Below are positions 9,057 to 18,092 of a stretch of 64,000 bases of DNA, piece after piece. This DNA comes from Leptospira sp. GIMC2001 (lineage in GTDB: Bacteria; Spirochaetota; Leptospiria; Leptospirales; Leptospiraceae). The stretch is from NCBI RefSeq assembly GCF_028462125.1, contig NZ_CP115468.1:62001-126000 (forward strand). The letters are read 5' to 3'. The notes beneath the pieces are model-generated. The model saw only the letters and a program-made list of their open reading frames with translations, did no database searches and had not been told where the DNA came from. A program made the position numbers and the translations under genes. Each line of letters opens with the position of its first letter. Position 1 is the stretch's first letter.

Positions 9057-9962
9057 ATGGCCGAACACATTTCTCATATTTTAAAAGAACACAATCCATC
9101 TATAAGCTTTGAATTTTTCCCTCCAAAAAATATTGAATCATCCGAAGCACTTTTCCATACAATTAAAGATTTGATGCCACTGGAGCCTGCTTATGTCAGC
9201 GTTACTTATGGTGCTGGCGGATCAACAAGAGACTTAACGCATGACTTGGTTGTAAAGTTACAGAAAGAAACAAGTTTATCAATCGTTTCCCATCTAACAT
9301 GCGTAGGTCATACAAAAGATGAGATTAGAGACATATTATCTAAATACCGAGAAAGCGGAATCAAAAATATAATGGCATTAAGAGGAGATCCGCCAGCAGG
9401 ACAGAAAGAATTCCAAGCTGTTCCCAACGGATTTCATTTTGCTACGGAATTGGTTGCTTTTATCAAGAAAGAATTTCCAGAAATGGGTATTGGAGTCGCA
9501 GGATTCCCTGAAGGACATCCAGTTACAGCCAATCGTTTAATCGAAATTGATAATTTAAAAAGAAAAGTCGATGCGGGTGCGGACTATATTTGCACTCAAT
9601 TATTTTTTGATAACAGAGACTTTTATGATTTTTGTGAAAGATGTGAACTTGCCGGAATCAAAATTCCAATCATCGCTGGAATTATGCCAATCACTTCGCG
9701 TAAATCAATCAATCGAATGGCAGAATTCGCACTTGGATGTAGGTTTCCCGCTAAATTACTCAAGAATTTATCTCGAGCTGTAGATGATAACTATGCTGAG
9801 AACGTAGGAATTCACTGGGCTACGGAGCAAGTTCGCGACTTGTTGGATCATCAAGTAAAAGGAATTCATATGTACACATTGAATAAATCAAAAGCTACAA
9901 GAAAAATTTATGAATCACTTGGTGTTACTAGTTTCACAAATCTTGCGCAAGCTTTGCACTGA
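9057..9962 (+). CDS. metF: 5,10-methylenetetrahydrofolate reductase
   Basis: Reduces 5,10-methylene-THF to 5-methyl-THF, the methyl donor for methionine synthesis, using FAD. The 301-residue TIM-barrel protein has normal length and the family motifs SFEFFPPKN near residue 17, SVTYGAGGSTRDLT near residue 49, ALRGDPP near residue 106 and QLFFDN near residue 181. The ATG at 9057 gives a full N-terminus. It stands alone on the plus strand, divergent from birA. Confidence 0.97.
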   Translation: MAEHISHILKEHNPSISFEFFPPKNIESSEALFHTIKDLMPLEPAYVSVTYGAGGSTRDLTHDLVVKLQKETSLSIVSHLTCVGHTKDEIRDILSKYRESGIKNIMALRGDPPAGQKEFQAVPNGFHFATELVAFIKKEFPEMGIGVAGFPEGHPVTANRLIEIDNLKRKVDAGADYICTQLFFDNRDFYDFCERCELAGIKIPIIAGIMPITSRKSINRMAEFALGCRFPAKLLKNLSRAVDDNYAENVGIHWATEQVRDLLDHQVKGIHMYTLNKSKATRKIYESLGVTSFTNLAQALH

Positions 9963-10025
9963 AAAATAACGATTATTAGAAAAAGAAGTTGACAATTGAT
10001 TTTTCACTGTTAGCTTCGTTAATCT

Positions 10026-10415
10026 ATGAAGAAGGCTATTCTATTCGTTGATGATGAAATATTGATACTCTTTCATCTCAAGGAACAAGTCAGTAGACAC
10101 TTCGGAAATGAATTCCGCTACGAAACAGCGATCAACACGAATGAAGCTTGGGAAATTATCAATGCTCTTAGTTTAGAAAAAATTGATGTATTGATCATTA
10201 TCTCAGATTGGTTGATGCCCGAAATTCACGGTGATACTTTTCTAAAGGAAGTACATTCCAAATATCCCGAAATTCGAAAAGTAATTATATCAGGACATGC
10301 AGATATTAAGAATCTAGAAAAGTTAAAAGAGGATATTCAACTGGAAGGATTCCTTCGGAAACCATGGTCGGAAGAAGAATTGATCTCTTTGGTAGAGAAA
10401 GCAAGTCAGGTTTAA
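10026..10415 (+). CDS. Single-domain response regulator (CheY-like receiver)
   Basis: A 129-residue receiver domain with no output domain. Visible are the acidic pair VDDE near residue 9, the phospho-acceptor Asp in SDWLMPEIHG near residue 60, the switch Ser/Thr region ISGHAD and the conserved Lys in LRKPW near residue 113. It converges with the large PAS/GAF histidine kinase gene 24 bases away, its likeliest phosphodonor. TTGACA at 9989-9994 upstream could be a -35 element, but no good -10 follows. With no output domain it probably acts by protein contact or in a phosphorelay. Confidence 0.85.
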   Translation: MKKAILFVDDEILILFHLKEQVSRHFGNEFRYETAINTNEAWEIINALSLEKIDVLIIISDWLMPEIHGDTFLKEVHSKYPEIRKVIISGHADIKNLEKLKEDIQLEGFLRKPWSEEELISLVEKASQV

Positions 10416-10439
10416 ATAGAATAATCGAATATTCAAGAA

Positions 10440-13286
10440 CTAAGAAATAGGTAATTCAACTCGAAACGTCGTCTCACCAGGCATCGAGCTGCAAATGATT
10501 TTGCCCCCATGATTCTCTACAATTTTTTTACAAATATCAAGCCCTAATCCACTTCCTTCACCCAGTGCCTTGGTTGTAAAGAATGGCTCAAATATCCTGT
10601 CTCTCAGTTCCTCAGGAACTCCTGGACCGGAATCAATGATTTCAACAATGATACATCGATTGATCATATCCTTTTTGGTTTGCACTTTCAATTGACCTCG
10701 GAACTTCATTGATTGCAAAGCATTTTGAATTAGATTCGTCCAAAGTTGAATCAAATCATCTGGATAGCAAGGAACTCTAGGTAACGGTTGCAAATCTTTT
10801 ATTAATTCTATTCCGGTCTTGATACGACTATAAAAAATTGTTAGAACGATTTCTAAACTTTCACTAACATCGAATAAAGTTTTTTGCCCAATCTTATCGA
10901 TATGAGAATAATTATTTAGTGACCTGATTATGTTTGCAACTCTTTCTATCGATAGGTTGATTGCTTGATAATTCCTTTCTTCAAATACTTTGGAAGAGAT
11001 ATATGTCAGAAAGGATTCTGTATAATCTTTGTTTAGCAAATTTTGGAACGGTGGCTCGAATGATACGATCCCAATATCAATCAATTTATCTGCGAGCCGA
11101 TGAATATTAGAAATATTCGACTTGCTTAGAATTTCTTCAAGCTTGAACTTTTTGTTTCTTCTGTCCATTCCTGTTGGAATTTCTTTAAGATTGCATGCAT
11201 AGTCATAAAATTCTTCAGCAAGATCTAAATCTTCATCATTCATTTGATTGAAAAAAACCGGATAAGAAATATTTCTAAATCCTTCCATTGTTCTCTCGTT
11301 ACGAATCAATTCTATGGAAGCCTTTATTGTACCGATCGGATTATTAATTTCATGTGCGATTCCTGCAATCAATTGACCAAGGGCTGCCATTTTTTCTGAT
11401 AAGATCAGTTGGTTCTGAGCTTTAGATAGATCATCTAAAGTTCTCGATAAATCACGATTAGTTTCTTTTAATTGTAAGGTTCTTTCTTCAACAATTCTTT
11501 CTAGATTTAAATTAAGTTGCTGAATCTCATCTTCATTTTTCCTTCTCTCTGAATTGATAATCGCAATTGCTGCTTGATCCGAAAGTAATCCTGCAAACAT
11601 AACTTCATCAGATTTCCAGATTCTTGGGTTGTGTTTCTGCTCCATACAAATGAGTCCAACGATTTTGCCCCGAACTCTAATTGATGCATCCATTAAAGCA
11701 CGCGTATGAGTTAAGTTGATGTAACTTTCTAGAAATTCTCTCGTGCGATGATCTGTTAAGGTATCATTTGAAACTAAAACTCTTGATCCCAATACAAAAT
11801 TTAGATAGTTAGTTAGATTTTTTGCCAATAGACTTGAATGTCCTCGAGTAAAACTATTATCTTTGATATTGTATTCGAGGAAGGAATCCAATTGGGAATA
11901 GTCATCATTAAAGAACCAAATAGCAACCGTATCAACTGCTAATACTCGAGATCCAACTTGAAGAATTTTTTTGAATGAATCATTTAGATTGCTATTGTAG
12001 AAAGATTCGTCCATTGCCAATTCAACAATAGCTTGAGACTGATTTCTCGTTCTTTCATAAATTTCACGGGTTTCCATTTCCGATAGTCTATTCTTTGTTA
12101 TGTCACGAATTATTGTCCCTAGAAATTTTTCTCCGGAATGGCGTACAAAAAAATGGCTAGTTTGAAAAATTAATTTTTTACCAGTAGATGATAAATGCTC
12201 ATATTCATATTGTAATCCGCCTTCTGGAAGTTGATTGTTAGATAGAATGGATTGAAAAGTTTCTCTGAGTCCGTCTCTACCTGTTTTCAAATGTTCAGAT
12301 TCTTGAACTAGATCTTTTAGAACTTCCCAAATCGGCATACCCAGAGCCGTTTTTCTTGAGATTCCGGAAATTTTCTGTATCGCCAAATTCCATTCTACGA
12401 TGGTTCCTAAATTATTAGTTACGAATATACCATCAACCGAGGACTCAACTAATGTTCTGATTCGGCTTTCGCTATCGAGTAGAGAATCAAGCATTTGCTT
12501 TTTCTCGGTTATATTTCTTAAAGTTCCGAGCCAGCGTATCGTTTTGCCAGATTCCTTACGAAAAATTTGTGCATATGCTTCAATCCATCTAATCTCTCCA
12601 TTACCATCATAGATTCGATGTTCTCCGTGGTAGTGATCCCCTTTCTGCATCGCGAGCGAAATTGTCTCAAGAAAATAATCCAAATCGTCTGGGTGTATTA
12701 GTTTGAAATAGGATTGAATAGATTCATTTAATGTTCCCTTTTTGAGACCAAGCATTTTGTCGGCTTCCGTCTTCCAAGATACAATGGAAGTTTCTAAATC
12801 CCATTCCCAGATTGCAATACCAGTTGTCTGCATCGCAAGAACTAGACGCTCTTCATTCTGAAACGCTTGATTTTCTGATTTAATTTGTTCGTTTATATCT
12901 ATTATTATTCCAATAATGGAATCTTTTTGAAAAAATGCATGGTTCTCAGTCCAAACCGACTCACCATTTTTTTTTACATATCGAAATCTTGACACGGCTT
13001 TAGTATCTTGAGGGTAATCAGAGAAAGAAAGATACGCTGAATAATCAGATGGATGAATGTAAGAGTAATCCAGTTTAGGGTTATTGTAGTGCTCTTCGGC
13101 TGAATAACCGGTTAAGCTTTCAATTCCAGCAGACAGATAGAGGAATTTTCTATCCGGAATCTTTTGTATATTATATATTACAACAGGTATTTTGGATCCA
13201 AAAATTGTGAGGAGTTCTTGGTACAGTTTGAACTTAGAATTTCTGTCAGGAAATAAAAACTGTAAAATTGACTGATAAAACTGCAT
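10440..13286 (-). CDS. Large soluble PAS-PAS-PAS-GAF sensor histidine kinase
   Basis: A 948-residue kinase with no transmembrane segment. The order is three PAS domains (about residues 30-135, 145-265, 275-400; conserved ends such as GIIIDINE, GTLRNITEKK and GTIIRDIT), a GAF domain (about 415-580), a coiled coil (about 590-635), the DHp H-box GIAHEINNPIG with His645, and a C-terminal HATPase domain with NLIQNALQSM (N box), DSGPGVPE (G1) and GEGSGLGL (G2). About 130 residues are inserted between the H-box helix and the second DHp helix (RVANIIRSLNNYSHID), which is unusual. No output domain is attached. The convergent single-domain regulator is a plausible partner. All catalytic boxes look intact. 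Confidence 0.9.
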   Translation of the reverse strand: MQFYQSILQFLFPDRNSKFKLYQELLTIFGSKIPVVIYNIQKIPDRKFLYLSAGIESLTGYSAEEHYNNPKLDYSYIHPSDYSAYLSFSDYPQDTKAVSRFRYVKKNGESVWTENHAFFQKDSIIGIIIDINEQIKSENQAFQNEERLVLAMQTTGIAIWEWDLETSIVSWKTEADKMLGLKKGTLNESIQSYFKLIHPDDLDYFLETISLAMQKGDHYHGEHRIYDGNGEIRWIEAYAQIFRKESGKTIRWLGTLRNITEKKQMLDSLLDSESRIRTLVESSVDGIFVTNNLGTIVEWNLAIQKISGISRKTALGMPIWEVLKDLVQESEHLKTGRDGLRETFQSILSNNQLPEGGLQYEYEHLSSTGKKLIFQTSHFFVRHSGEKFLGTIIRDITKNRLSEMETREIYERTRNQSQAIVELAMDESFYNSNLNDSFKKILQVGSRVLAVDTVAIWFFNDDYSQLDSFLEYNIKDNSFTRGHSSLLAKNLTNYLNFVLGSRVLVSNDTLTDHRTREFLESYINLTHTRALMDASIRVRGKIVGLICMEQKHNPRIWKSDEVMFAGLLSDQAAIAIINSERRKNEDEIQQLNLNLERIVEERTLQLKETNRDLSRTLDDLSKAQNQLILSEKMAALGQLIAGIAHEINNPIGTIKASIELIRNERTMEGFRNISYPVFFNQMNDEDLDLAEEFYDYACNLKEIPTGMDRRNKKFKLEEILSKSNISNIHRLADKLIDIGIVSFEPPFQNLLNKDYTESFLTYISSKVFEERNYQAINLSIERVANIIRSLNNYSHIDKIGQKTLFDVSESLEIVLTIFYSRIKTGIELIKDLQPLPRVPCYPDDLIQLWTNLIQNALQSMKFRGQLKVQTKKDMINRCIIVEIIDSGPGVPEELRDRIFEPFFTTKALGEGSGLGLDICKKIVENHGGKIICSSMPGETTFRVELPIS

Positions 13287-13392
13287 CTCTTTATTTAAAG
13301 TTGGGTGATTGTATACTTTATTACAAGTTAAAATTGATTTTTACTTGAATTTCTATCTTGATCAGTTATGGTATAGAAAAAGCGAACCTGCC

Positions 13393-14283
13393 ATGACGAA
13401 TACCACAGAAACCAATAAGAACTTTGAACCAGATAAAGCGCATTTATTGTGGCGTACTTTTAACAGATTTAAAGAAGCCCGCGAAGGCTTACTTAGACTT
13501 AATAAAGAAACTTCTATTCGTACTTTCAAGAATCAGCCGGATCTATACTTTACTATGGATACTGATAAATTTATAAAAAATATTGCACCATTATTTTCTG
13601 GATCACTTATCACCGATAAAGATAAAACATATAGATTTCTACAGAAGTTTCATGAAAGTTACCGCAAAGAGATTTATTACTCTTCTAACCGAAAAGAACA
13701 TTTTTCGATGGACATTTTGTTCCAAGTAATTGAGACACTTTTTATGGAAGTGGGAGCTAACAAAGCAGAGTCGGCAGTTATGAATCTCAGTGACCAGAAA
13801 TCTTCCATAACAAGACAAGATTTAGAACAGATCATGTCTTATCTAAAAGCTTATAACAAAATGTCTGCGAGATTTCAAGCTTCAGGAAACATGAAAAAAG
13901 CAATAGAGTTGTCAGATGAGATAATCACCAGTGGAGCTATGGAACATCCAGATATTCCTATACTTGCATTGGACTCAATGTTCAATTTAATAACTGCGCA
14001 ATTCATTCTTGCACAAAAATATCAATGTAAACAATTGCTTTCTGCTTGGCGAAAAGAATATGGATTTGATGAAGTACAGGAAGCTAGGATTGCAAAACTT
14101 TTACCACCTAACACATCGTTGTTAGACTTCAGAAATAATTATGCTAGAGCAATTCAGACACTTCAATCTCAGAAAGAAGAAATGGAATCTGAGATGGATT
14201 TGTTTCTATTAAGAACTGTATCTAACTATTATACATCTTGGATTAACCAGGTTGCCAATCAGATATCTAAAAGTGCAGCCTAA
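13393..14283 (+). CDS. Conserved-looking protein of unknown function, mostly helical
   Basis: I do not recognise a family. From ATG 13393 (MTNTTETNKN) the protein has about 296 residues; an in-frame ATG at 13309 would add an implausible 28-residue hydrophobic/aromatic leader. The sequence is soluble, highly charged and probably all-helical, with regular spacing such as SDQKSSITRQDLEQIMSYL and ALDSMFNLITAQF, and no signal peptide. It is divergent from the large histidine kinase and followed 3 bases later by the convergent SanA-like gene. A cytoplasmic helical or repeat-type scaffold is possible, but no function can be assigned. Confidence 0.7.
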   Translation: MTNTTETNKNFEPDKAHLLWRTFNRFKEAREGLLRLNKETSIRTFKNQPDLYFTMDTDKFIKNIAPLFSGSLITDKDKTYRFLQKFHESYRKEIYYSSNRKEHFSMDILFQVIETLFMEVGANKAESAVMNLSDQKSSITRQDLEQIMSYLKAYNKMSARFQASGNMKKAIELSDEIITSGAMEHPDIPILALDSMFNLITAQFILAQKYQCKQLLSAWRKEYGFDEVQEARIAKLLPPNTSLLDFRNNYARAIQTLQSQKEEMESEMDLFLLRTVSNYYTSWINQVANQISKSAA

Positions 14284-14286
14284 TCG

Positions 14287-14973
14287 CTATAAGATGGAAC
14301 CTTTCCAGGTCGGAATTCCACTCCCTTGAATTGGGAATGGATCGCCTAAAAATCGCGGTGGAGTTTTGAATAAAATCAAATCCACCCAAGCTAAATTTCT
14401 CGCCAAAATTTCTCTAAATCTATAGTAATTAGTATATTTATATTCGCGCATATCTGATTCATAAGAATGCATTTCTATTCCGACTTTTCTTGCTATAAAA
14501 TGAGCTCTTGCTTGATGGAATTTCTGTGAAACAAAAATTGCATCTTGGACTTGATAAACAGCTCGCGCTCTAATTAAAGTATCCAAGGTTCTGAAACCCG
14601 CATGATCAACGAAAACATCCTCTTTTTTAACTCCATTTTTTAACATAAATTGGAGCATCGGTTTGAGTTCATTATAATATGCTGTTCCATTGTCTCCAGA
14701 AAGCAGTATTTTTTTGACCTTTCCTGATCTATAAAGATAGAGAGCACAACGAAGACGATCCACTAAGATAGGGGACGGAGTGAGCCCATAGACGGCAGCT
14801 CCAGGGACAATGGCAACAGTAGCTTTCGGAACAGTTCGATGATTTTTGCTTGGGTTGGTCTTTTCGTAAGCACTCTGCATATGAGCATCAATTGCAAAAA
14901 CCAATATTGAACTCCAAATTATAAGCAAAAACAAGAGCATTGCCCATTTCTTAATCTTGACAAAGGAATCCAC
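14287..14973 (-). CDS. SanA/YdcF-like DUF218 membrane protein
   Basis: A 228-residue protein with one N-terminal transmembrane helix (about residues 11-28), followed by a DUF218 domain facing outward: IVPGAAVYG near residue 55, LLSGDNG near residue 92, the conserved RTLDTLIRA segment and VSQKFHQARAHFIA. SanA homologues affect envelope barrier function (vancomycin sensitivity at high temperature in E. coli), but the biochemical activity of the domain is not established. GTG start at 14973. It is divergent from the M23 peptidase gene with only 28 bases between the starts, so both promoters must overlap coding sequence or each other. Confidence 0.85.
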   Translation of the reverse strand: MDSFVKIKKWAMLLFLLIIWSSILVFAIDAHMQSAYEKTNPSKNHRTVPKATVAIVPGAAVYGLTPSPILVDRLRCALYLYRSGKVKKILLSGDNGTAYYNELKPMLQFMLKNGVKKEDVFVDHAGFRTLDTLIRARAVYQVQDAIFVSQKFHQARAHFIARKVGIEMHSYESDMREYKYTNYYRFREILARNLAWVDLILFKTPPRFLGDPFPIQGSGIPTWKGSIL

Positions 14974-15001
14974 TTCGTTAATTTTGAACTAGTAGGCAAA
15001 C

Positions 15002-16015
15002 GTGGACAAGAAGTTTCAGAGTTTCACTAAGAATTTTTTGCGAGACAATCCTAATCTTAAGGATAGAATCGATAGAGTTCGAGAGAAAGGTCATACCCGT
15101 CTCACAGTTCTAATAATTCCGCACGGTTACGATAGCTCATTCAATTTCCAAATTTCCATTTTTACTATCGGTTTCATTATTTTACTTTTATGTTCTTTGA
15201 TTTCACTTTCTTTTTATGGAATTTTCAAATCAAGCAACACAAAGAAAGAGATCAACAATCTTTCTGAAATCTATGGTGCCTATTTCGATGATTATGTTGA
15301 AGCCTCTAAATATCTAGATCAAGCAGAAGAAGATTATTCGGTTATCAATGAAAACCTTTTAGAAGTATTTTCTTACTTTGATGGTCAAGATGATGAACTA
15401 TTCAAATTGATTGATCGAGATGAATTGGAAGCGAGAGCTTTTCAGGAAATTCGTTCAGAGGAATTAACGGACAGTGGATTGATGGAAGGTAGAAATTTTC
15501 TATCAGAAGTTTATGAATTTCGAACATTGAAACATGAAATGCAGAGCAGAATACCTTTGTTAGATGCAAATTTCAACTACTTCGATAATCGTGCAAGCGT
15601 TCTGGAAAAACTTCCAATCGTGAATCCTTTGCCTTTCTGGAACAATACTTCCAGCTTTGGAATGAGAAAATCTCCGACATCTGGATTCTGGGAATTTCAC
15701 GATGGAATCGATATGGCAAATGCAACAGGAACTCCTATATATGCTGCAGCTCCAGGAACCGTTGTTAGGTTGATCTATTCTAAGACCGGCTACGGACATC
15801 ATATCGTTATTTCACATGAATTTGGTTATTATACATTATATGCACATTGTAATAGAATTTTTATCCGACCTGGTCAATATGTTGAAAAAGGTAAGCTAAT
15901 CGCTGAAGTCGGTGCGACAGGTAATGTGACTGGACCTCATTTGCATTACGAAGTTTGGGTTGGAGAAGGCAACAAAGCTGATCCAGAAGAATACCTGAAT
16001 GCCGGAACACTCTAA
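15002..16015 (+). CDS. M23 (LytM-type) peptidase, membrane anchored
   Basis: A 337-residue peptidoglycan hydrolase-like protein. A short cytoplasmic N-terminus is followed by one transmembrane helix (about 47-69), a coiled-coil-like linker (about 75-190), and a C-terminal lysostaphin fold with the zinc ligands His233 and Asp237 (HDGID) and the H-x-H pair His313/His315 (HLH). All metal ligands are present, so it could be an active DD-endopeptidase or an activator of division amidases. GTG start at 15002. The 3' end overlaps ligA by 17 bases. Confidence 0.9.
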   Translation: MDKKFQSFTKNFLRDNPNLKDRIDRVREKGHTRLTVLIIPHGYDSSFNFQISIFTIGFIILLLCSLISLSFYGIFKSSNTKKEINNLSEIYGAYFDDYVEASKYLDQAEEDYSVINENLLEVFSYFDGQDDELFKLIDRDELEARAFQEIRSEELTDSGLMEGRNFLSEVYEFRTLKHEMQSRIPLLDANFNYFDNRASVLEKLPIVNPLPFWNNTSSFGMRKSPTSGFWEFHDGIDMANATGTPIYAAAPGTVVRLIYSKTGYGHHIVISHEFGYYTLYAHCNRIFIRPGQYVEKGKLIAEVGATGNVTGPHLHYEVWVGEGNKADPEEYLNAGTL

Positions 16016-18041
16016 GAATAAAATATCAATGAAACTAGAAAAAGTATCTCTTGAGATGCGTGATCTAGAGACAGCGATTCGTAAACACCAATACTTTTAT
16101 TATCTTGAGAATTCGCCGAAAATTAAGGATAAAGAATTCGATATCCTTTTTCAGAAATTAAAAAAGCTAGAAGAGAAATATCCTGACCTAATCTCAGAAT
16201 CAAGTCCCACTAAATTAGTAGGCTCTGACTTATCTTCAAGCGGAGATTTTGCCAAATTCAAACACAAAATCCCTGTTTTATCCTTAGAAAACACTTACAA
16301 TTTAGATGAGTTGATGGAGTGGGTCAATAAGACAGGATTGGATGAAAACTATTCTGTCGAATGGAAAATTGACGGCGCATCTATTGTATTATATTATAAT
16401 CAAGGAATATTGACGAATGCTGTAACGAGGGGTTCTGGTGGTGTGGGTGACGACGTCACAGACAATATTAAGACTATAGAATCAATACCTCATAAGTTAT
16501 CTTCTAAAATCAATCTATATGTAAGAGGTGAAGTTTTTATGAACTTTTCCGATTTTGATGATTTTAATGAAGAATACGGAGGTCGATTCGCAAACCCAAG
16601 AAATTTAACTGCAGGTTCTATTAAACATAAATATGCATCAGAAGTTGCAAAACGTCCGCTTCGATTGTTTGTATATGATGCTTTTTTTCCAGATGGACGC
16701 GGCAAAATTGTAACGAATTCTTTAGCATTGCAGAAGTTAAAAGATTTTAAGCTCCCTCTCGCACCAGACTCGATCATTGTATCGGGTTCAAAATTGTCTA
16801 AAACGGTTGAATCTTTTCGTAAAAAGAAAGACTCTATGGGATTTCCCATTGATGGTTTGGTAATAAAATTGGATGACTTGCGAAAAAGAGATGCGTTAGG
16901 TGAGACATCGCATTCACCCCGATGGGCGCGTGCTTATAAATTTGATGCACTAATTCAAGAGACGACAATAGAAGAAATCATTCCTCAAGTAGGAAGAACA
17001 GGTAAGATTACTCCGCGAGCTAGAGTTAAGCCTGTAAAGCTTGCTGGAACTACTGTTACATATGCAACACTGCACAACCAAGATTATATCAATGAGCTAG
17101 GAGTAGGAATTGGTGCTAAAGTTCGAATTTCAAAACGAGGTGAGATCATCCCTGCAGTAGAGGAAGTAGTTGAGCCTGGATTGCAAGGTATTTTCCAGTT
17201 ACCAAAGAAATGTCCAAGTTGCAAATCTATTCTGTCGAAAGTAGATGAATCAGTTGATCTTTTCTGTACCAACAAAAATTGTCCTGAGCGTGAACGGCAT
17301 AGTATTTTATTTTTTTGTCAAAAGAAACAAATGGATATCGATGGATTGGGTGTAAAGCAAATCGATCTATTCTATGATAAAGGTTGGGTCAGAAATATTG
17401 GAGATCTATATGATCTGCATACCAAAAAAGACCAAATAGAAACACTAGAAGGCTTTGGTGCTAAGTCAGTTAAGATTATTCTGGAAGGAATTGAAAAATC
17501 TAAAAACAAAGATCTTAGAATTCTTCTTCCCTCAATTGGGTTGCATGAATTGGGACATAAAGTAGTCGAAATACTAATAGAAAATGGATACACTTCTATT
17601 GAATCTCTTCTGGATCTTGTTAAGAAACCCGATGCAGCAGAAGAACTTAATTCTATTCATGGAATAGGACCAAGAACCGCTCAAGCAATTGTAACGCAAT
17701 TGAACGACAAAACGATTCAAAAATTAATAAATAAATTAATGAATTCAGGATTGAATTTTCGAGCTGCTGAATCTGAAAAGAGTGATCATCGTCCTTTTGA
17801 AGGACAAGCGTGGTGTGTCACAGGAAGTTTTGATCGGTTTCAACCTAGAGATACTGCTATGGATTTGATTGTTAAACATGGTGGACGAAAGGTAACTTCC
17901 GTATCAAGTAAAACTACCCATTTACTCTACGGAGAAGGCGCTGGATCCAAATTAGATAAAGCAAAAGAACTGGGATTGCAAATTATAAATGAATCCGAAT
18001 TTCTTAATATTTTGAGTAAAGAAAATATCTTGATCGATTAA
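15999..18041 (+). CDS. ligA: NAD-dependent DNA ligase
   Basis: Seals nicks in replication and repair using NAD+. The 680-residue protein has the full bacterial LigA layout: Ia domain, adenylation domain with Lys123 in EWKIDG, OB fold, a four-Cys zinc finger (CPSC and later CTNKNC, about residues 405-430), helix-hairpin-helix repeats (about 445-585) and a C-terminal BRCT domain (about 600-675). The start may be ATG 15999, overlapping the peptidase gene, or ATG 16029. Length and motifs are normal. Confidence 0.97.
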   Translation: MPEHSKNKISMKLEKVSLEMRDLETAIRKHQYFYYLENSPKIKDKEFDILFQKLKKLEEKYPDLISESSPTKLVGSDLSSSGDFAKFKHKIPVLSLENTYNLDELMEWVNKTGLDENYSVEWKIDGASIVLYYNQGILTNAVTRGSGGVGDDVTDNIKTIESIPHKLSSKINLYVRGEVFMNFSDFDDFNEEYGGRFANPRNLTAGSIKHKYASEVAKRPLRLFVYDAFFPDGRGKIVTNSLALQKLKDFKLPLAPDSIIVSGSKLSKTVESFRKKKDSMGFPIDGLVIKLDDLRKRDALGETSHSPRWARAYKFDALIQETTIEEIIPQVGRTGKITPRARVKPVKLAGTTVTYATLHNQDYINELGVGIGAKVRISKRGEIIPAVEEVVEPGLQGIFQLPKKCPSCKSILSKVDESVDLFCTNKNCPERERHSILFFCQKKQMDIDGLGVKQIDLFYDKGWVRNIGDLYDLHTKKDQIETLEGFGAKSVKIILEGIEKSKNKDLRILLPSIGLHELGHKVVEILIENGYTSIESLLDLVKKPDAAEELNSIHGIGPRTAQAIVTQLNDKTIQKLINKLMNSGLNFRAAESEKSDHRPFEGQAWCVTGSFDRFQPRDTAMDLIVKHGGRKVTSVSSKTTHLLYGEGAGSKLDKAKELGLQIINESEFLNILSKENILID

Positions 18042-18092
18042 TAAAGATCAATTTTATTTGAAATCTTGATAAAGTATTTACAATAGGTTAAT

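Noticed and set aside
16490..16849. 119-residue open frame on the minus strand
   Set aside because: Antisense to ligA in a region of conserved adenylation-domain sequence; a shadow of a real gene.
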